Notes: generated by a model not told the origin, from the sequence alone. DNA of 61,094 bases from an uncultured Lachnospiraceae bacterium (GCA_947576945.1 CANPTH010000019.1:1-61094); one strand, 5' to 3'. Positions 43,979-52,873 are shown, counted from the stretch's first letter. Numbers and translations: made by a program.

Positions 43979-45322
43979 ATGGAAAAAGATATGACAAAAG
44001 GCAGTCCACTGCGGCTGATTCTTGGATTTGCAGTTCCGCTTCTGTTCGGTCTGTTGTTCCAGCAGTTCTACAGTATGGTAGATACCATTATTGTCGGGCA
44101 CTATCTGGGAGTGGATGCACTGGCAGCGGTGGGAGCCACCGGTTCCGTTAATTTCCTGATCATTGGCTTTTGCATGGGGATGTGCAACGGTTTTGCGATC
44201 CCGATTGCACAGGAATTCGGTGCGGGACATGAAGAAAATCTGCGCAGATTCGTGGGAAACTGCGTGCGCCTGTCAGTAGGTTTTTCGATGATTATAACAA
44301 TTGTGGTGGTACTGTTATGCCGCCCGATCCTGCAGCTTATGCGGACGCCGGAGAATATCATTGATGGGTCTTATTTATATATTGTTATTATTTTTGCCGG
44401 CATCCCGGTGACGTTTTTGTATAATATGACAGCGGCGATCATCCGCTCCCTGGGGGACAGCAGGACGCCGGTTATTTTCCTGATGTTGTCGGCAGTGATG
44501 AATATTTTCCTGGATCTGCTGTGTATCATCGTATTACATATGGGTGTTTCGGGGGCAGCGGCGGCCACAGTGGTTTCACAGGCGGTGGCGGGTTTGTGCT
44601 GTCTTATTTACATGAAGAAAAAATATGCCATCCTGAGGCTGGATAGAAACGACTGGCGATGGGACAGAAGCTATGCGTTTAAGCTGTGCAATATGGGAAT
44701 TCCCATGGGACTGCAGTATTCGATCACGGCGATTGGCAGCGTAGTGCTGCAGAGCGCTGTGAACGGGATCGGTTCCGATGCCGTGGCGGCGGTGACGGCG
44801 GGCAGTAAGCTGAGTATGCTGATGGCATGCCCGATTGACGCCATGGGATCTACGATGGCGACTTACGGCGGACAGAATATGGGTGCGGGAAATCTGGAAC
44901 GTGTGGGCAAAGGGCTGAAAGCATGCACGATCCTGGGACTGGTCTATTCTTTCTTTGCCATGGCGGTGGTCTTCGCGGCGGGACGACAGCTTCTGATGCT
45001 GTTTTTGGATGCAGGGGAAGGAGCGGTCCTGGAAGATGCCTGCTTCTATATCCGCAGGAATGTAATCTTCTATTTTCCGCTGGCAATGGTGAATATTGTC
45101 CGTTTTCTGATTCAGGGAATGGGATTCAGCAGGCTGGCGGTGTTTGCCGGGGCTTTTGAGATGCTGGCGCGGGGATTGGCCGGATTTGTGCTGGTGCCGC
45201 TGTTCGGGTTTTCTGCAGTGTGTTTTGCGAATCCGCTGGCGTGGATTTTCGCAGATCTGTTTTTGATTCCGGCCTTTTTCTTTGTCAGGAAGAAAGCGGA
45301 AAGGATGATGCAGACAGGCTGA
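43979..45322 (+). CDS. MATE family efflux transporter (3 of 3)
   Basis: A membrane protein of 447 residues; ATG 43979 lies 13 nt after AAAGGAG, and an upstream GTG at 43949 has no site. The MATE pattern is PLRLILGFAVPLLFGLLFQQFYSMVDTIIVG (in parts, about 8-38), ALAAVGATGS and the second half from LCNMGIPMGLQYSITAIGS. It is a third paralogue, more distant in sequence from the other two. Its last codons (ACA GGC TGA) lie in the tail of a module B repeat, so the repeat supplies its stop. Confidence 0.92.
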   Translation: MEKDMTKGSPLRLILGFAVPLLFGLLFQQFYSMVDTIIVGHYLGVDALAAVGATGSVNFLIIGFCMGMCNGFAIPIAQEFGAGHEENLRRFVGNCVRLSVGFSMIITIVVVLLCRPILQLMRTPENIIDGSYLYIVIIFAGIPVTFLYNMTAAIIRSLGDSRTPVIFLMLSAVMNIFLDLLCIIVLHMGVSGAAAATVVSQAVAGLCCLIYMKKKYAILRLDRNDWRWDRSYAFKLCNMGIPMGLQYSITAIGSVVLQSAVNGIGSDAVAAVTAGSKLSMLMACPIDAMGSTMATYGGQNMGAGNLERVGKGLKACTILGLVYSFFAMAVVFAAGRQLLMLFLDAGEGAVLEDACFYIRRNVIFYFPLAMVNIVRFLIQGMGFSRLAVFAGAFEMLARGLAGFVLVPLFGFSAVCFANPLAWIFADLFLIPAFFFVRKKAERMMQTG

Positions 45323-45470
45323 GCAAGATGGAAGTTTACTATGAAAGTCTTCGACTTTCACAGCATGGATGGCCATGCGGCCCGCCAAGCCACAGACTGA
45401 GCAAGATGGAAGTTTACTATGAAAGTCTTCGATTTTCATAGGATGGATGGCCATGTGAGGTTTACTATAA
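45316..45470. repeat. Two tandem module B repeats
   Basis: Copy 1 from GAAAGTCTTCGACTTTC and GCATGGATGGCCATGC to GACTGAGCAAGATGG; copy 2 with GAAAGTCTTCGATTTTC and GGATGGATGGCCATGTG. They run to TTTACTATA. Copy spacing is about 70 bp, and copy 2 is degenerate. Confidence 0.8.
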
Positions 45471-45487
45471 ATGCTGCATTTTATGGA

Positions 45488-45516
45488 TTGAGAGATAAGG
45501 TGCTTCATGGTAGAAT
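45488..45516 (+). promoter_or_regulatory. Sigma-A promoter of the UDPGP-type gene
   Basis: TTGAGA (45488-45493), 17 bp, TAGAAT (45511-45516). Confidence 0.55.
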
Positions 45517-45586
45517 ATAGAAAACCAGAGGACAAATGAATGAGGGGAACGGCAACGGAAAACAAACTGTGAAAAGGGAGAGAAAC

Positions 45587-46813
45587 ATGGGATATCAGGA
45601 GGCTTACGACAAACTGGAGAAATACGGGCAGCTGCATGTCTTACAGTATTATGACGAGCTGAGCGGTTATGAGAAGGAGGCGCTGCTTGAACAGATTATG
45701 GGCACGGATCTGTCGGTGTTGGCACAGTGCCTGCATAAGGAGGAGCTGAATCCGCGGGGAGAGATCACGCCCATCGAGGTGATGAAACTTGCGCAGATCG
45801 AAGAGAGACGGGAGGAATTCGTGCAGGCCGGGTTGGAAGCCATTCGTGCAGGCAAGGTTGGCGCGGTCATGCTGGCAGGCGGCATGGGTACCAGGCTGGG
45901 TGCGGATGTGCCGAAAGGGACATATAATATTGGCCTGACAAAAGAGGTTTACATTTTTCAGAGACAGGTGGAGAACCTGCTGGATGTGGTGCACCAGGCG
46001 GAGGCATGGATTCCGTTGTATGTGATGACCAGTGATAAGAATCACGAGGTGACCAAAGCCTTTTTTGAAGAGAAGAACTATTTCGGGTACAATCCGGATT
46101 ATGTGACTTTCTTCATGCAGGATATGGCGCCGGCGTCGGACTATAACGGCAAAGTATATATGGAAGAGAAATATAAGATGTCCACGTCGCCTAACGGCAA
46201 TGCCGGCTGGTTCCTGTCGATGATCAAATGGGGTGTGGCGGATCAGGTGAAGGAGGCCGGAATCGAGTGGCTGAATGTGTTTGCGGTGGACAATGTGCTG
46301 CAGCGGATTGCCGATCCCTGTTTCGTGGGGGCAACCATCGTCACGGGCAGCGCGTCGGGCGCCAAGGTGGTAAAGAAGAACGCACCTGACGAACGGGTGG
46401 GCGCGATCTGCCTGGAAGACGGCAGACCCTCCATCGTGGAGTACTATGATATGACGCATGAGTTGATGGACGCCGTCGATGAAGAAGGAGAACCGGCCTA
46501 TGATTACGGTGTGATTCTGAATTATCTTTTCCGGCAGAAGGATCTGTGGGAGATCGCGGCGGGACGTCTGCCCCTGCATATCGTGGAGAAGAAGATTCCT
46601 TACCTGGACGGTCAGGGAAGGCATGTGAAGCCGGAAGAACCCAACGGTTATAAGTTTGAGCAGCTGGCGCTGGACCTGGTGCATGAGATGGATTCCTGTC
46701 TGCCTTATGAGGTGGTGCGGAATCATGAATTTGCGCCGATCAAGAATGAGACGGGAATTGATTCCGTGGAGAGTGCACGGGCGCTTTGCCAGGAGAACGG
46801 TATTGAGCTGTGA
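45587..46813 (+). CDS. UDPGP type 1 family uridylyltransferase
   Basis: A protein of 408 residues from ATG 45587 (AAGGGAGAG upstream). The nucleotide-binding loop is VMLAGGMGTRLGADVPKGTYNIGL (about 89-112, in parts), followed by PLYVMTSDKNHEVTKAFF, FFMQDMAPA and VDNVLQRIADPCFVG. The family (UDP-N-acetylglucosamine or UDP-sugar pyrophosphorylases of eukaryotic type) joins UTP and a sugar 1-phosphate to give UDP-sugar. With galE next in line it could supply and interconvert UDP-glucose/galactose or the N-acetyl forms; the sugar cannot be told from sequence alone. Confidence 0.9.
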   Translation: MGYQEAYDKLEKYGQLHVLQYYDELSGYEKEALLEQIMGTDLSVLAQCLHKEELNPRGEITPIEVMKLAQIEERREEFVQAGLEAIRAGKVGAVMLAGGMGTRLGADVPKGTYNIGLTKEVYIFQRQVENLLDVVHQAEAWIPLYVMTSDKNHEVTKAFFEEKNYFGYNPDYVTFFMQDMAPASDYNGKVYMEEKYKMSTSPNGNAGWFLSMIKWGVADQVKEAGIEWLNVFAVDNVLQRIADPCFVGATIVTGSASGAKVVKKNAPDERVGAICLEDGRPSIVEYYDMTHELMDAVDEEGEPAYDYGVILNYLFRQKDLWEIAAGRLPLHIVEKKIPYLDGQGRHVKPEEPNGYKFEQLALDLVHEMDSCLPYEVVRNHEFAPIKNETGIDSVESARALCQENGIEL

Positions 46814-46921
46814 CATATGCTGCGAAGAACGAAGAAGCGAGGACAGCGCGCTGTGTGGGGATGAGGAGGCGGCTGGAAAACAGCTGTGAACATTTTGACA
46901 GATTTGAGTAACATTCACCTA

Positions 46922-46951
46922 TTGAATAAACCGACTTTTTAAGTGTACACT
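46922..46951 (+). promoter_or_regulatory. Putative promoter of galE
   Basis: TTGAAT (46922-46927), 18 bp, TACACT (46946-46951). The 160-bp leader ends in a partial hairpin-leader element. Confidence 0.45.
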
Positions 46952-47080
46952 ATCCTTATAACAGGAAACAGGAAATGCTTTGTGAGTTAACATTTTGGAA
47001 GCGCGAATGTCAGGCAGGATGTTTCAGGTGTTCTACGGTTTCACAAGGCGGTATCAAGAAAGGGCGGGTGCAGGGGCTTG

Positions 47081-47117
47081 CGTCCTCAGCGTAAAACGCT
47101 TCGGAATGGAGGAGAAA
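47081..47117 (+). repeat. Truncated hairpin-leader element upstream of galE
   Basis: Only the 3' part of the family is present: GCGTCCTCAGCGTAAAACG, CTTCGGAATGGAGG. The stem is AGCGT/ACGCT, as in the copy at 48957, and the ribosome binding site is that of galE. Confidence 0.75.
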
Positions 47118-48134
47118 ATGGCAATTTTGGTAACAGGCGGCGCCGGTTATATCGGCTCCCACACAGTGGTAGAATTACAGAATGCGGGCTATGAAGTGGT
47201 AGTTGTGGACAATCTGTCAAACTCCAGTGAGAAATCTCTGGAGAGAGTGGAGAAGATCACAGGCAAGCCGGTAAAGTTCTACAAGGCAGATATTCTGGAC
47301 AGAGAGGCGCTTCAGAAGATCTTTGCGCAGGAGAAGATTGATTCCTGTATTCATTTTGCAGGTTTGAAGGCGGTAGGAGAATCTGTACAGAAGCCATGGG
47401 AATATTATGAGAACAATATCGCAGGTACGTTGACACTGGTAGACGTTATGCGTAAGAACGGCGTGAAGAATATTATTTTCTCATCTTCCGCAACGGTATA
47501 CGGCGATCCGGCTATCATTCCGATCACGGAGGAATGCCCGAAAGGACAGTGCACGAATCCTTACGGCTGGACGAAATCCATGCTGGAGCAGGTGCTTTCC
47601 GACATGCAGAAGGCTGACCCGGAATGGAATGTAATTCTGCTTCGGTACTTTAACCCTATCGGTGCACACAAGAGCGGCACCATTGGCGAGAATCCAAACG
47701 GTATTCCGAACAACCTGATGCCTTACATCACGCAGGTGGCAGTGGGCAAGCTGAAAGAGCTGGGGGTTTTCGGCAACGATTACGATACCCATGACGGCAC
47801 AGGCGTCCGTGACTATATCCATGTAGTAGATCTGGCGCTTGGTCATGTGAAGGCGCTTAAGAAGATTGAGGAGAAGGCCGGACTTTGCATCTATAACCTT
47901 GGCACAGGAACAGGCTACAGCGTGCTGGATATGGTGAAGAATTTCGAGGAAGCCAACGGCGTTAAGGTTCCGTATGCGATCAAGCCCAGACGTGCGGGGG
48001 ATATTGCTACCTGCTACTCCAATGCAGATAAGGCGAAGAGAGAGCTTGGCTGGGAAGCGCAGTTCGGTATCAAAGAGATGTGTGCAGACTCCTGGAGATG
48101 GCAGAGCAATAATCCTAACGGTTACGATGATTGA
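47118..48134 (+). CDS. galE: UDP-glucose 4-epimerase
   Basis: A protein of 338 residues from ATG 47118 (GGAGG in the leader element). The NAD-binding loop is [16 protein letters not shown] (about 5-20); the catalytic Ser/Tyr/Lys set is in [10 protein letters not shown] and the NPYGWTKSM segment (Tyr and Lys at about 148-152). It interconverts UDP-glucose and UDP-galactose. It ends the UDP-sugar pair with the uridylyltransferase gene but has its own promoter. The AT-rich island begins directly after it. Confidence 0.97.
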   Translation: MAILVTGGAGYIGSHTVVELQNAGYEVVVVDNLSNSSEKSLERVEKITGKPVKFYKADILDREALQKIFAQEKIDSCIHFAGLKAVGESVQKPWEYYENNIAGTLTLVDVMRKNGVKNIIFSSSATVYGDPAIIPITEECPKGQCTNPYGWTKSMLEQVLSDMQKADPEWNVILLRYFNPIGAHKSGTIGENPNGIPNNLMPYITQVAVGKLKELGVFGNDYDTHDGTGVRDYIHVVDLALGHVKALKKIEEKAGLCIYNLGTGTGYSVLDMVKNFEEANGVKVPYAIKPRRAGDIATCYSNADKAKRELGWEAQFGIKEMCADSWRWQSNNPNGYDD

Positions 48135-48196
48135 GAAAAAAGAAAGGGGCAGCCTTTAGGGCGGCACTCATAAGACAGTACCAGAAATGTTTTCGG

Positions 48197-48228
48197 GAAA
48201 CGGCGTAGTTTGCGGGCTATGCCGTTTC
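48197..48228. terminator. Hairpin downstream of galE
   Basis: GAAACGGCGTAG (48197-48208) pairs with CTATGCCGTTTC (48217-48228), one pair being G-U. A weak T stretch follows on the plus strand. It may end galE transcription or the minus-strand mobilization remnant. Confidence 0.55.
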
Positions 48229-48366
48229 TCCATTTTGCAGGTCATTCAGTAAAGACGCAGGGAGTATTCCCACAAGGTCATAGGAAATGTCAATCTGCTG
48301 TTCCCTATGCCTGTTCCTGCTCCATAAGGCGTAAAATCTTGTGGGGCAGGCTCCTTTCTCCGTCAT
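48217..48366 (-). CDS. Small ORF of the mobilization remnant
   Basis: A 49-residue ORF (start MTEKGACPTRFYAL, end LPASLLNDLQNGETA) overlapping the next one in another frame. It has no clear ribosome binding site. The C-terminal part reads like a real protein end, so it may be the 3' piece of a frameshifted gene. I do not recognise the family. Confidence 0.25.
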   Translation of the reverse strand: MTEKGACPTRFYALWSRNRHREQQIDISYDLVGILPASLLNDLQNGETA

Positions 48367-48427
48367 AGCTGCCCATAAAGCGGTACAGTGTCCTGTCGGA
48401 TTTTATTGTTACTTCATGCGTCGGCAT
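48305..48427 (-). CDS. Small ORF, possibly TnpW-like transposon protein
   Basis: A 40-residue ORF (start MPTHEVTIKSDRTLYRF, end LPHKILRLMEQEQA) whose start overlaps the mobC remnant end. Length, position after mobC and the KILRLMEQ-like tail are reminiscent of small TnpW-type proteins of Clostridial transposons, but this is weak. It may be part of a decayed element. Confidence 0.3.
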   Translation of the reverse strand: MPTHEVTIKSDRTLYRFMGSYDGERSLPHKILRLMEQEQA

Positions 48428-48674
48428 AAATCCTGCCTGTTTTGTTGATACGCGTTGCAATCTGATTGACGTTCACTTCAGTTTTCTGAAGTTGCGCCGT
48501 ATGTCCTTTGACTTCCTGTAAATCGAGCGTGATGATATACTCGTCAATGAGCATTTTCCGAGCGTAGGCAGAGAGAGTGAGCGTCGGTATCTGCTGCATT
48601 TTTTCCTCGATCAACGCCCGTTCTTCCCCTGGTACCCGAATAATGATTTGTACGTTTCATTTCCTGTTTTCCAT
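48414..48674 (-). pseudogene. Plasmid mobilization relaxosome protein MobC, broken
   Basis: The frame from ATG 48674 (GGGGG-type site upstream) reads MENRK, then a TGA stop, then VQIIIRVPGEERALIEEKMQ and on to TLTLSAYARKMLIDEYII, the pattern of MobC/RHH mobilization proteins. It ends after GRIYADA, earlier than the family norm of about 110-120 residues. An in-frame stop at codon 6 and the short end make it a pseudogene. It marks the AT-rich segment 48.1-52.9 kb as a former mobile element. Confidence 0.7.
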
Positions 48675-48851
48675 GAGTAGCCCCCTTTCGCTGACAAGAC
48701 GTTTCCAAGTGGTATTTCTGCAAGCTTTATGATAATTTTTCTTTCGCTGCCTACTACATCAGACAAGGCGATTTTGACGGCGATTTTAGAAAAATTCAGG
48801 AAATATTTTTCCTGCTTCCTACTGCGGGGGACTTTCAAAAATGCCAAACAT

Positions 48852-48887
48852 ATACTGAAAAAAGTTTCTTTTTTTTAATTTCAGTAT
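48852..48887. promoter_or_regulatory. Inverted repeat before the island regulator
   Basis: ATACTGAAA (48852-48860) and TTTCAGTAT (48879-48887) are perfectly inverted, 14 bp upstream of the -35 of the regulator promoter. It could be an operator or the end of a hairpin. Confidence 0.4.
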
Positions 48888-48900
48888 GTCAAAGTGCCAA

Positions 48901-48929
48901 TTGACTTTTTAGTATCAGAATGATAATAT
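48901..48929 (+). promoter_or_regulatory. Promoter of the island regulator gene
   Basis: TTGACT (48901-48906), 17 bp, TAATAT (48924-48929). About 26 of 30 bases from the -35 on match the promoter at 49674-49702. Confidence 0.65.
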
Positions 48930-48956
48930 TTTCACATATCAGCGCAGGAGGGTGAA

Positions 48957-49094
48957 GGTTGAATAAATTCTCTGATGAGCAATTTATTCAACCAGGAATT
49001 TGTGCCGAAGTGTCACAAATTCTGTTGATCGCAGAGCAGAATCTGAAATTCTGCTCGCGTCCTCAGCGTAAAACGCTTCGGCATGGAGGTAAAG
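48957..49094 (+). repeat. Hairpin-rich leader element, full copy 2
   Basis: Stems GGTTGAATAAATT/AATTTATTCAACC (48957/48981), GAATTTGTG/CACAAATTC (48996/49014), GAGCAGAAT/ATTCTGCTC and AGCGT/ACGCT, then TTCGGCATGGAGG. Compared with copy 1, stem 2 has changed G-C to A-T and stem 4 C-G to T-A, on both sides. It forms the 5' leader of the regulator gene, directly behind its promoter. A tiny frame (GTG AAG GTT GAA TAA) sits behind AGGAGG at its start. Confidence 0.8.
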
Positions 49095-49634
49095 ATGACA
49101 GATAAACTTATGGATTGCATTACCAATCCGGTGAAATGTAAATTGCTTCTTGAAATATATTCAAAAGGAAAAGCAACAGCGAAACATTTAGCCGATACTT
49201 ATAACGATATTCCGCAAGCTACCCTATACCGGCACCTCAAGAAAATGTTGAGTGACGGCATTTTACAAGTGGTAGAAGAAACACAGGTACGCGGCACAGT
49301 AGAAAAAACATATGCACTTGCATACGACATTAACAGCAATATGGAAAATATGGTTGAGGAAAATTCTGGCGAACTTTATATGCAGTATTTCATGCAGTAT
49401 ATCTTCGGATTTGTAAAACAATTCCGCGAATATTGCAAATCTCCGAACATCAACATTAAAAATGATATGTCGGGTTTCTCTCTTTCACACATTTATTTAT
49501 CAGACGAAGAATTGACTGAACTTATGAAAAAAATTTCAAGTGTAATCCATGCTGCGGACAAAAACGAACCAAAAGCAGGACGGAAATTGCGGACGCTTGG
49601 ATTAATTGTATCTCCACCCCAAAATTCAAAATAA
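49095..49634 (+). CDS. Winged-helix (ArsR-like) transcriptional regulator
   Basis: A protein of 179 residues from ATG 49095 (GGAGG upstream). The N-terminal winged helix (about 5-80) reads CITNPVKCKLLLEIYSKGKAT and ADTYNDIPQATLYRHLKKM, with a wing at EETQVRGTVEKTY; the rest is a helical ligand or dimer part (about 90-179). It precedes an ABC-2 exporter operon and shares a promoter sequence with it, so it probably controls both itself and the exporter. Base composition is AT-rich like the rest of the island. The ligand is unknown. Confidence 0.85.
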   Translation: MTDKLMDCITNPVKCKLLLEIYSKGKATAKHLADTYNDIPQATLYRHLKKMLSDGILQVVEETQVRGTVEKTYALAYDINSNMENMVEENSGELYMQYFMQYIFGFVKQFREYCKSPNINIKNDMSGFSLSHIYLSDEELTELMKKISSVIHAADKNEPKAGRKLRTLGLIVSPPQNSK

Positions 49635-49642
49635 ATAATTTG

Positions 49643-49673
49643 CCGCTCCCACAAAAAAGGGAGTGGATTTTTC
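49643..49673 (+). terminator. Terminator after the island regulator
   Basis: CCGCTCCC (49643-49650) pairs with GGGAGTGG (49659-49666; one G-U), followed by ATTTTTC. Confidence 0.75.
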
Positions 49674-49702
49674 TTGACTTTTTATTATCACTATAATAAT
49701 AT
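49674..49702 (+). promoter_or_regulatory. Promoter of the exporter operon, twin of the regulator promoter
   Basis: TTGACT (49674-49679), 17 bp, TAATAT (49697-49702). Spacer parts (TTTTTA, TATCA) are shared with 48901-48929. Confidence 0.65.
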
Positions 49703-49764
49703 TACCTATATAAGAATATTTAAGCTGCACTATACGCAAAACGAAACCAGAAAAGAGCTTTTCT

Positions 49765-49971
49765 ATGAGCAAAAAGCAAAAGAGCATTATGATTATCCTC
49801 ACTGTAGTTATGCTGTTTGGCGTATTGGCAGCACTTTTCTTTCTGCCGGACACAATACCACTGCACTTTGGAGCAAAGGGAGCAAGCAGCGTTGCAAGCA
49901 AATACTGTTTACTGCTTTTCGTTCCTGTTCCGGCTATCCTGTATTGGGCAATTTGCCGTAAGACGAAATAG
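49765..49971 (+). CDS. Small membrane protein, DUF1648-like
   Basis: A protein of 68 residues with two hydrophobic segments (about 7-27 and 45-62). The stretch LPDTIPLHFGAKGASSVAS resembles the IPIHFN-type core of DUF1648 membrane proteins, but it is truncated relative to longer SdpI-like members. It is 15 bp before the ABC ATPase gene and probably part of the exporter operon. The ribosome binding site is weak (AAGAGC). Function is unknown. Confidence 0.65.
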   Translation: MSKKQKSIMIILTVVMLFGVLAALFFLPDTIPLHFGAKGASSVASKYCLLLFVPVPAILYWAICRKTK

Positions 49972-49986
49972 CAAGGAGGATATACT

Positions 49987-50712
49987 ATGCAAGCAGTATT
50001 AGAAATCAAAAACTTTACAAAAGAATATTCACAAGGGAAAAAAGCCGTTGATAACCTTTCCCTGTCTGTTATGCCCGGAGAAATTCATGCTTTTATTGGG
50101 CATAACGGAGCCGGAAAAACAACAACTATTCGAGCTGTCGTCGGTGTTATGGGCTTTAATGAGGGAGAAATTTTGATTAACGGACATTCTGCAAAAATCG
50201 AACCTGTTAAATGCAAGCTGCTGACAGCGTATATTCCCGACAACCCGGATTTATACGACTATATAACAGGTATTCAATATCTGAATTATATGGCGGATAT
50301 GTTTTCCGTAGATAGGAAACACCGAGAGGAACAGATAAAAGAGTATGCAGAACTTTTCGGTATTACTGACAGTTTGGGAAATCTGGTTAGCTCTTATTCC
50401 CATGGCATGAAGCAAAAGCTGGCTTTGATTGGAGCTTTTATACATGAACCGAAGCTGCTTGTATTAGACGAACCCTTTGTGGGGCTTGACCCCGAAGCAG
50501 CTTTTCATTTGAAACAAATCATGCGGAATTTGTGCAATCAAGGAAGTGCTATATTTTTTTCCACCCATGTTTTGGACGTCGCAGAAAAGCTATGTGATAA
50601 GGTTTCTATCATCAAACATGGAAAATTGATTATAAGCGGGAACATGGAGACGGTGCGCGGTTCTGGAAGTCTTGAAGATGTTTTCATGGAGGTTGTAGAA
50701 AATGAAAAATAA
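49987..50712 (+). CDS. ABC transporter ATP-binding protein (ABC-2 exporter type)
   Basis: A protein of 241 residues behind AAGGAGG. Walker A GHNGAGKTT (about 37-45), signature SYSHGMKQKLALIGAFI (about 136-152), Walker B LLVLDEPFVGLDPEA (about 156-170), and FFSTHVLDVAEKLCD. It belongs to the BcrA-like exporter ATPases. It energises the ABC-2 permease that overlaps its stop by 11 nt. The gene is AT-rich and probably acquired with the island. Confidence 0.95.
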   Translation: MQAVLEIKNFTKEYSQGKKAVDNLSLSVMPGEIHAFIGHNGAGKTTTIRAVVGVMGFNEGEILINGHSAKIEPVKCKLLTAYIPDNPDLYDYITGIQYLNYMADMFSVDRKHREEQIKEYAELFGITDSLGNLVSSYSHGMKQKLALIGAFIHEPKLLVLDEPFVGLDPEAAFHLKQIMRNLCNQGSAIFFSTHVLDVAEKLCDKVSIIKHGKLIISGNMETVRGSGSLEDVFMEVVENEK

Positions 50713-52282
50713 GTATTTACTTCTTTTGAAAATGCAGCTTTATAATTTGTTTGGCATTAACCGCATACTCCATTCCCACAGCAAAAAAGAAAAACAGCGT
50801 AGTATGGCGTTGGGCGGGATTTTCATTCTGGTTATTGGATTGATGATTGCTTACAGTACGATTATCAGCATAAGTTTAGCGAGTATTGGTGCTGTAAATG
50901 TTTTGCCGACAATTTCCGCCCTGGTATGCTCTTTGATTACACTGATATTGACTTTTCTAAAAAGTTCCGGTGTACTTATTGGATTGCGCGATTACGATAT
51001 GATTATGTCGCTTCCAGTGAAAAATTTAGAGGTGGTTTTAAGCCGATTGACAATGGTTTACTTAACGAACCTCTTAATCAGCGTTATTGTAATGCTTCCC
51101 TCTGTTGTTATCTTTGGGATAAACTCAGAAGTGGAAATTTCCGGAAGCGCTATATTTCTGCTGTCGATTTTATTTCTGCCTGTAATCCCTATGATTGTTT
51201 CTTTGGGGCTTGGTGTTTTGATTTATGCCGTTTCTTCCCGATCAAAACACAAAAATATTCTTTCATTGGTATTAAATACGCTGATCGTATTACTGATTGT
51301 GGCAGCCTCTACCAAAGCGCAGAGCATGGACAGTGATGAAATTTTAAATATTGGGATTTTGCTTTCTGACATGGCAAACAAACTCTATCCCCCGGCTGGG
51401 CTTATTTCAGAAGCAGTTGAACGGCAAAACTGGCTGTACTTTTTAACTTTTGTTGGAATGTCTGTTTTAATCAGTGTAATTTTTGTAGGGGTAGTGGCTC
51501 ATTTTTACCAGAAGATGAATACTGCTGCGTTTAGTCATTCTGCTACCAAATTTGAGGGAAAGATTTTACAGGTTTCCTCTCCGATTAAAGCAATGTATAA
51601 GCGAGAATTTGACCGATACTTTTCCTGCACAATTTACGCACTTAATTCTTCGATTGGAATGGTGTTGTTATTTGTTGCAGCTTTGCTGCTCCTGTTTATC
51701 AGCCCCGAAGCATTAGAACAGCAGAGCAATATAGCCGGTCTTAGTCAAATGCTACGGCAAGTGCTTCCATTGGTTATTTCTGTATTTATTACTATGACCT
51801 CTACCGCTTCTGCGTCGTTGTCCTTAGAGGGAAAAAACCGTTGGATAATGTGTTCCGTACCTGTAAGAACCATTGATATATTCAATTCTAAAATAGCGGT
51901 CAATTTAACTGTAATCTGTCCCTTTGCGTTGATAAGTGCTGTCCTGTTAGGCTTCAAAATGGGGATTTCACTAAAACAAGCTATTTTATTATGTATTGTT
52001 CCAATGATCTATGCTTGTTTCATATCCGTTTTGGGAATGTATATGAATGTAAAATTCCCAAAGTATGACTGGACGAGTGAATATTATGCGGTAAAGGGCG
52101 GAGCAATTTCTGTTTTGGCAACAATGGGAGCAGGTATGTCAAGCAGTTTAATTCCCTTGTCTATTTGTATAGTTTTCCAGAATATTAGCAGTTTGATAAT
52201 GGTAGTTACTTCTATTCTGCTATTGATATTTTCTTTACTACTATATAAACAACTACAACTGTACCAGCTTTATGAAATATGA
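50702..52282 (+). CDS. ABC-2 type exporter permease
   Basis: A membrane protein of 526 residues with about 12 hydrophobic segments, starting inside the ATPase stop region (ATG AAA AAT AAG). The central part around about 300-330 is hydrophilic (SPIKAMYKREFDRYFSCTIYALN), as in long ABC-2 permeases of Firmicutes. It forms the channel for the exporter encoded with 49987. The substrate is unknown; similar island-borne pairs are often linked to peptide or drug export. Confidence 0.88.
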   Translation: MKNKYLLLLKMQLYNLFGINRILHSHSKKEKQRSMALGGIFILVIGLMIAYSTIISISLASIGAVNVLPTISALVCSLITLILTFLKSSGVLIGLRDYDMIMSLPVKNLEVVLSRLTMVYLTNLLISVIVMLPSVVIFGINSEVEISGSAIFLLSILFLPVIPMIVSLGLGVLIYAVSSRSKHKNILSLVLNTLIVLLIVAASTKAQSMDSDEILNIGILLSDMANKLYPPAGLISEAVERQNWLYFLTFVGMSVLISVIFVGVVAHFYQKMNTAAFSHSATKFEGKILQVSSPIKAMYKREFDRYFSCTIYALNSSIGMVLLFVAALLLLFISPEALEQQSNIAGLSQMLRQVLPLVISVFITMTSTASASLSLEGKNRWIMCSVPVRTIDIFNSKIAVNLTVICPFALISAVLLGFKMGISLKQAILLCIVPMIYACFISVLGMYMNVKFPKYDWTSEYYAVKGGAISVLATMGAGMSSSLIPLSICIVFQNISSLIMVVTSILLLIFSLLLYKQLQLYQLYEI

Positions 52283-52336
52283 GAACAGAGTGATTTTTTA
52301 TTGGCTCAATATTCTTAATATAATAATTTTCTTGAT

Positions 52337-52769
52337 ATGATACCCTCAGTGAACAAAGGAATACTGCCCTTGCTTATCCCCGTTCTGATTATGGATATTG
52401 TACTTGCAGCAACAACGGCAGTTCATATTCTGCGACACCCATATTATCGTTTTGGTAGCAAAATTATGTGGCTTGTAATCGCCGTTTTGGAAAGCAGAAA
52501 ATCATTGACAATCTTAATCTGTCTGTTCCAGAGGGAAGTATCTTTGGTTTCATAGGGAAAATGGAGCTGGCAAAACAACGACCATGAAAATGGTATTGGG
52601 ATTATTACAGCCCGATAATGGAGAAATCCATGTCTGCAATGAGCCTGTTTCCTTTGGACAGACAAGGACAAATCGATATATTGGATATTTGACGGACGTT
52701 CCAGAATTTTATAACTATATGACGCCTATACAGTATCTAAAGCTATGCGCAGTAGAAAGGCGTTTTTGA
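52337..52769 (+). pseudogene. Decayed gene pair: PLDc_N-like membrane segment and ABC ATPase fragment
   Basis: The first part (VNKGILPLLIPVLIMDIVLA and HPYYRFGSKIMWLVIAVL) resembles the short PLDc_N membrane proteins found before ABC ATPases. It then runs out of frame into an ATPase: GKQKIIDNLNLSVPEGSIFG, then FIGK. At Walker A one A appears lost from GGGAAAATGGAG, so the frame shifts; the next frame continues with AGKTTTMKMVLGLLQPDNGE and ends at AVERRF near 52769. Much of both genes is gone. It is a remnant of a second exporter in the island. Confidence 0.75.
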
Positions 52770-52873
52770 GGAAAAAGGTGTAAATCCCCTGCCGCGCGGA
52801 AAGCGCATCCGCAAAGCCGCTTGTATCAATGCTTTTTCAGCCCCTACTGCGTAACAAAGAGCATGAAAAAAGC

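Noticed and set aside
45341-45470. Short ORFs reading MAIHAVKVEDFHSKL-like peptides in the module B repeats
   Set aside because: The peptide repeats only because the hairpin DNA repeats; frames differ between copies and no RBS is conserved.
45641-46918. Minus-strand open frame of 425 codons
   Set aside because: Antisense of the UDPGP-type gene, with no RBS and shadow-like composition.
48611-48847. Minus-strand ORF of 78 codons before mobC
   Set aside because: Its end overlaps the mobC start region in another frame, and the mobC reading has the family match.
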